NCBI GenBank assembly: GCA_034008185.1
Contig: CM067086.1
Coordinates: 37,177,007-37,241,006, forward strand
Reading direction: 5' to 3'
Length of the DNA: 64,000 bases
DNA from: Gorsachius magnificus
Taxonomy: Eukaryota; Chordata; Aves; Pelecaniformes; Ardeidae
The position numbers and the translations under genes were made by a program. Shown here in pieces: positions 62,001 through 64,000 of the stretch. Below the pieces are notes generated by a model, which saw only the letters and a list, made by a program, of their open reading frames with translations, was not told the origin of the DNA and did no database searches. The stretch's first letter is position 1, and each line of letters starts with the position of its first letter.

Positions 62001-63009
62001 TCTTGTGATATGAAAGGTCATGTATTTCTGCATTAAGCATGTTCATAAAAGTGTTAGCTAAGGAATCTTTCTACCAAGCTACCTTTTCAGCTTCAGCCTA
62101 TGCATGAATATAAAGCATAGGAAGAATTCCCATTCTTGTTTCTCATTACTATCTACCTTACTGAATTGGATGTCATTTGATAACTGTACTACCGTGGCCT
62201 TCAATAAGTTTTCAGCCAAGCCCTTCAACCCCTTCTGTTTCCAGCCAATCATCCCTATACTCTTGCACATTTGAATTAAGCATCCATTGCACAACCTTGT
62301 TAGAGGGGTTAAAACACAGTGGACTACCTGGGTGGCTCCAGTGTAATAGGGCTCAAGATCCCCATTCCTCCCTAAAGCAGACCGACCTCCTGCTCAGCAC
62401 TGTCTGGGACTCTGTTGTGTTTTGACTGTCTGTGCTGTCTCTATCAGTGTAAGCAGTGACTGAAGAGATATGTGCCCACCTAAAAGCGGGATTCCAGTTC
62501 TGTCTGTGATTCTGCTTTGGGGAAAAAAGAGAAGAGGAAGCAATTTATTTTTTCTTAGAAAGAGGCCAAGAGCAACCACTTCAAACGCCCACTTCTTCCA
62601 GCCCAGTATTCTGATGCCAATGCTGATATCTGCATTCTTCTGCTTGACTCTGTGTTCACCGTTCATCTATAAAATTCGTCTGGAATATCACAGATGAACA
62701 TAAAACTCCCTTAGAATTACAGAAATAATGGAGAGGACTTGTTGGAAGGGACTAGTTGTGCTCCGCTTAGAATTCTGACTGCAAACTGTAGCCCTAAGCA
62801 GATGTGAATAGTAAAATCAGGAAAAGCGTGTATCTGCTCTGATATTCTCCCAACCTCAAACTATATTAATTCATGTTTCATTTAATTAAATTAATTTTGA
62901 TAGTTATATAAATAATTACTTTTTATAAAATTATAACTATGGTATAAATTAAGAATTAACTAAGAATTTTAATATGTCTCTTTCATAATCCCCGCTGAAT
63001 CTGTGTTTT
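59005..63009. other. AT-rich intronic DNA
   Basis: No exons or recognised transposons over 4 kb. An especially AT-rich patch lies at about 62861-62970. Confidence 0.45.
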
Positions 63010-63530
63010 GAGTACTTGTTCAGGCTCCCCTTGAATCCCTATGAAGTTCTTGGAACCACAGCATTCTCCGTCAAGGAATTCCAGGTGTCATCTACTGTCG
63101 TTCTTTTTGAAACCATGCTCTTACTAATGTCATTTGACGATCCGTAGTTCTTGTACAGAAAGACAAGCCTGCAAAGTCAACCCTTATCCCTATCCACCCT
63201 TCTTATGTCATGTATGATTTTGTAAACCTCTATTACATTCTCTGTAAGAAGGCTGGAGAACATTTCCAGTCAGACCCTCCAGAGCTTTTGATCATCCTTG
63301 TTGTCCTCCTCTGAACACATTCTGGGTCTAATATGTCATTTTTCAGTTGAGAGGTCCAGAGTCGTATATCTTACTCAAGGTGCAGGTGAACTGTGAATTT
63401 CTACAGTGTTACCCACTTTGTTCTTGCTTCCTTTCCGAAGAATTCATAATGTTTTACTTGCTTTCTTGACTGCTGTCAGCTGCTGTGATTCTTTATTAAC
63501 CAGTCCATGATATTTTCCAGGATGTTCCTT
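63010..63530 (-). mobile_element. Ancient CR1 (L3-like) LINE fragment
   Basis: Although diverged, the inverted ORF2/3' sequence follows an old amniote CR1 in order. It has GTTCTTGGAACCACAGCATT and GTCAAGGAATTCCAGGTGTC, then CATTTGACGATCCGTAGTTC. GATTTTGTAAACCTCTATTA is next, followed by TTGTTGTCCTCCTCTGAACA, ACTCAAGGTGCAGGTGAACT and CTTTCTTGACTGCTGTCAGC. It is clearly older than the CR1 copies at 43946 and 58242, and no ORF survives. Confidence 0.85.
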
Positions 63531-64000
63531 AGCTTAGCATGATACTCTTCCTACAGTTTACAGTAACATGGTATCAACCTCCTTTGGTATTATAAAATGT
63601 CAGGTAATTAACAGAGTCACATTTTCAGTCCTCCTAAAATCTACTCTGTACCTTCTTTTTTTCCCCTGAGTTACTGAAATGTGTGTTGTATCACTTCTAG
63701 AAGAGTATCAGTATTTTCTTCACAGTGGGAGAAGTCCTTAGTTCAGTTGTGTTTTTTTTCAAAGCGGTGCTAAAAAAGGAGAGTGTTCATCGTCTTCTGG
63801 ATGGGGAAGGATATAGATATAATGCATGTATGTCAAAAAATCTACTTTTTGGCTTCCTTTTCCAAACTTTCTGGGACTCCATCTTTCCCACCTTTGATAA
63901 ATTGAGTAGCAGATGATCCTGTTGGCAGAGGTAGGGTATTAGGAACCATGTTTTGAGGACAGTCTAACATGAGATTACGTAAGAGCTAAATCATTTGTCA
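63531..64000. other. Intronic DNA at the right edge
   Basis: No feature was recognised. A 63-codon + strand ORF at 63725-63916 has no family resemblance. Eroded CR1 could extend into this stretch. Confidence 0.4.

Larger units (their letters stand above)
43553..64000 (+). other. DPH6: DPH6 intron downstream of the RidA exon (partial)
   Basis: No further exon of the RidA region was recognised to the right edge, so this is read as at least 20 kb of the following intron. It is richer in young repeats than the left side, holding CR1 copies and two solo LTRs. The inference depends on the exon being internal, which its donor site supports. Confidence 0.55.

Noticed and set aside
1..64000. CRISPR arrays, prokaryotic operons or phage-type systems
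   Set aside because: No regularly spaced direct repeats or compact coding; the composition and repeats are those of a bird chromosome.

Overview
This window is vertebrate, and specifically avian, nuclear DNA. It is AT-rich and gene-poor. Its interspersed repeats are mostly CR1 LINEs with the 8-bp CATAGAAT-type terminus typical of birds and other reptiles. It also carries two solo LTRs of a family widespread in bird genomes, and its only certain coding sequence is one short exon flanked by large introns. Nothing bacterial is present: no operons, Shine-Dalgarno sites, CRISPR arrays, or long ORFs outside transposable elements.

The single supported host exon is 43310-43552 on the + strand: 81 codons, phase 0 at both ends, with a good acceptor and donor. 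It encodes part of a RidA/YjgF-type domain and matches the C-terminal RidA region of DPH6 (diphthine--ammonia ligase), the last enzyme of diphthamine synthesis on elongation factor 2. On this reading, 1-43309 and 43553-64000 are parts of two long DPH6 introns and almost everything else is intronic.

Layout: 1-3130 is unique AT-rich DNA with a G/T-rich tract and a 17-bp x3 tandem repeat. 3131-4565 holds a decayed Penelope-like retroelement, with reverse transcriptase motifs in the correct order followed by a GIY-YIG-type C-terminus, broken by stops and frameshifts. 4566-16085 is intronic DNA with a purine-biased tract and two candidate conserved elements. 16086-17258 is an old antisense CR1, followed by an unclassified GC/GT-rich block at 17259-17890. 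22519-22625 is a CR1 stub. 23155-23217 and 33105-33185 resemble very old SINE fragments. 39340-40560 contains two more enhancer-like stretches. 41671-41920 is a T24...A22 inverted homopolymer pair.

Right of the exon: a relatively young CR1 (43946-45006) with a 250-codon open RT segment; a C-rich block (47680-48060); a ~62-bp duplication (48336-48464); two solo LTRs in the same orientation (53121-53592 and 55077-55587, the second with a perfect 5-bp target duplication); an ancient CR1 3' end (57295-57440); a CR1 with an intact ORF2 C-terminus (58242-59004); and a second ancient, reptile-like CR1 (63010-63530). All six CR1-type copies lie antisense to DPH6, whereas the LTRs and the Penelope relic lie in sense.

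Main points of interest: the Penelope-like relic in a bird intron, the retained RidA exon (the human DPH6 protein ends before this region), and several candidate regulatory elements. In mammals the DPH6 neighbourhood adjoins the enhancer-rich MEIS2 gene desert.
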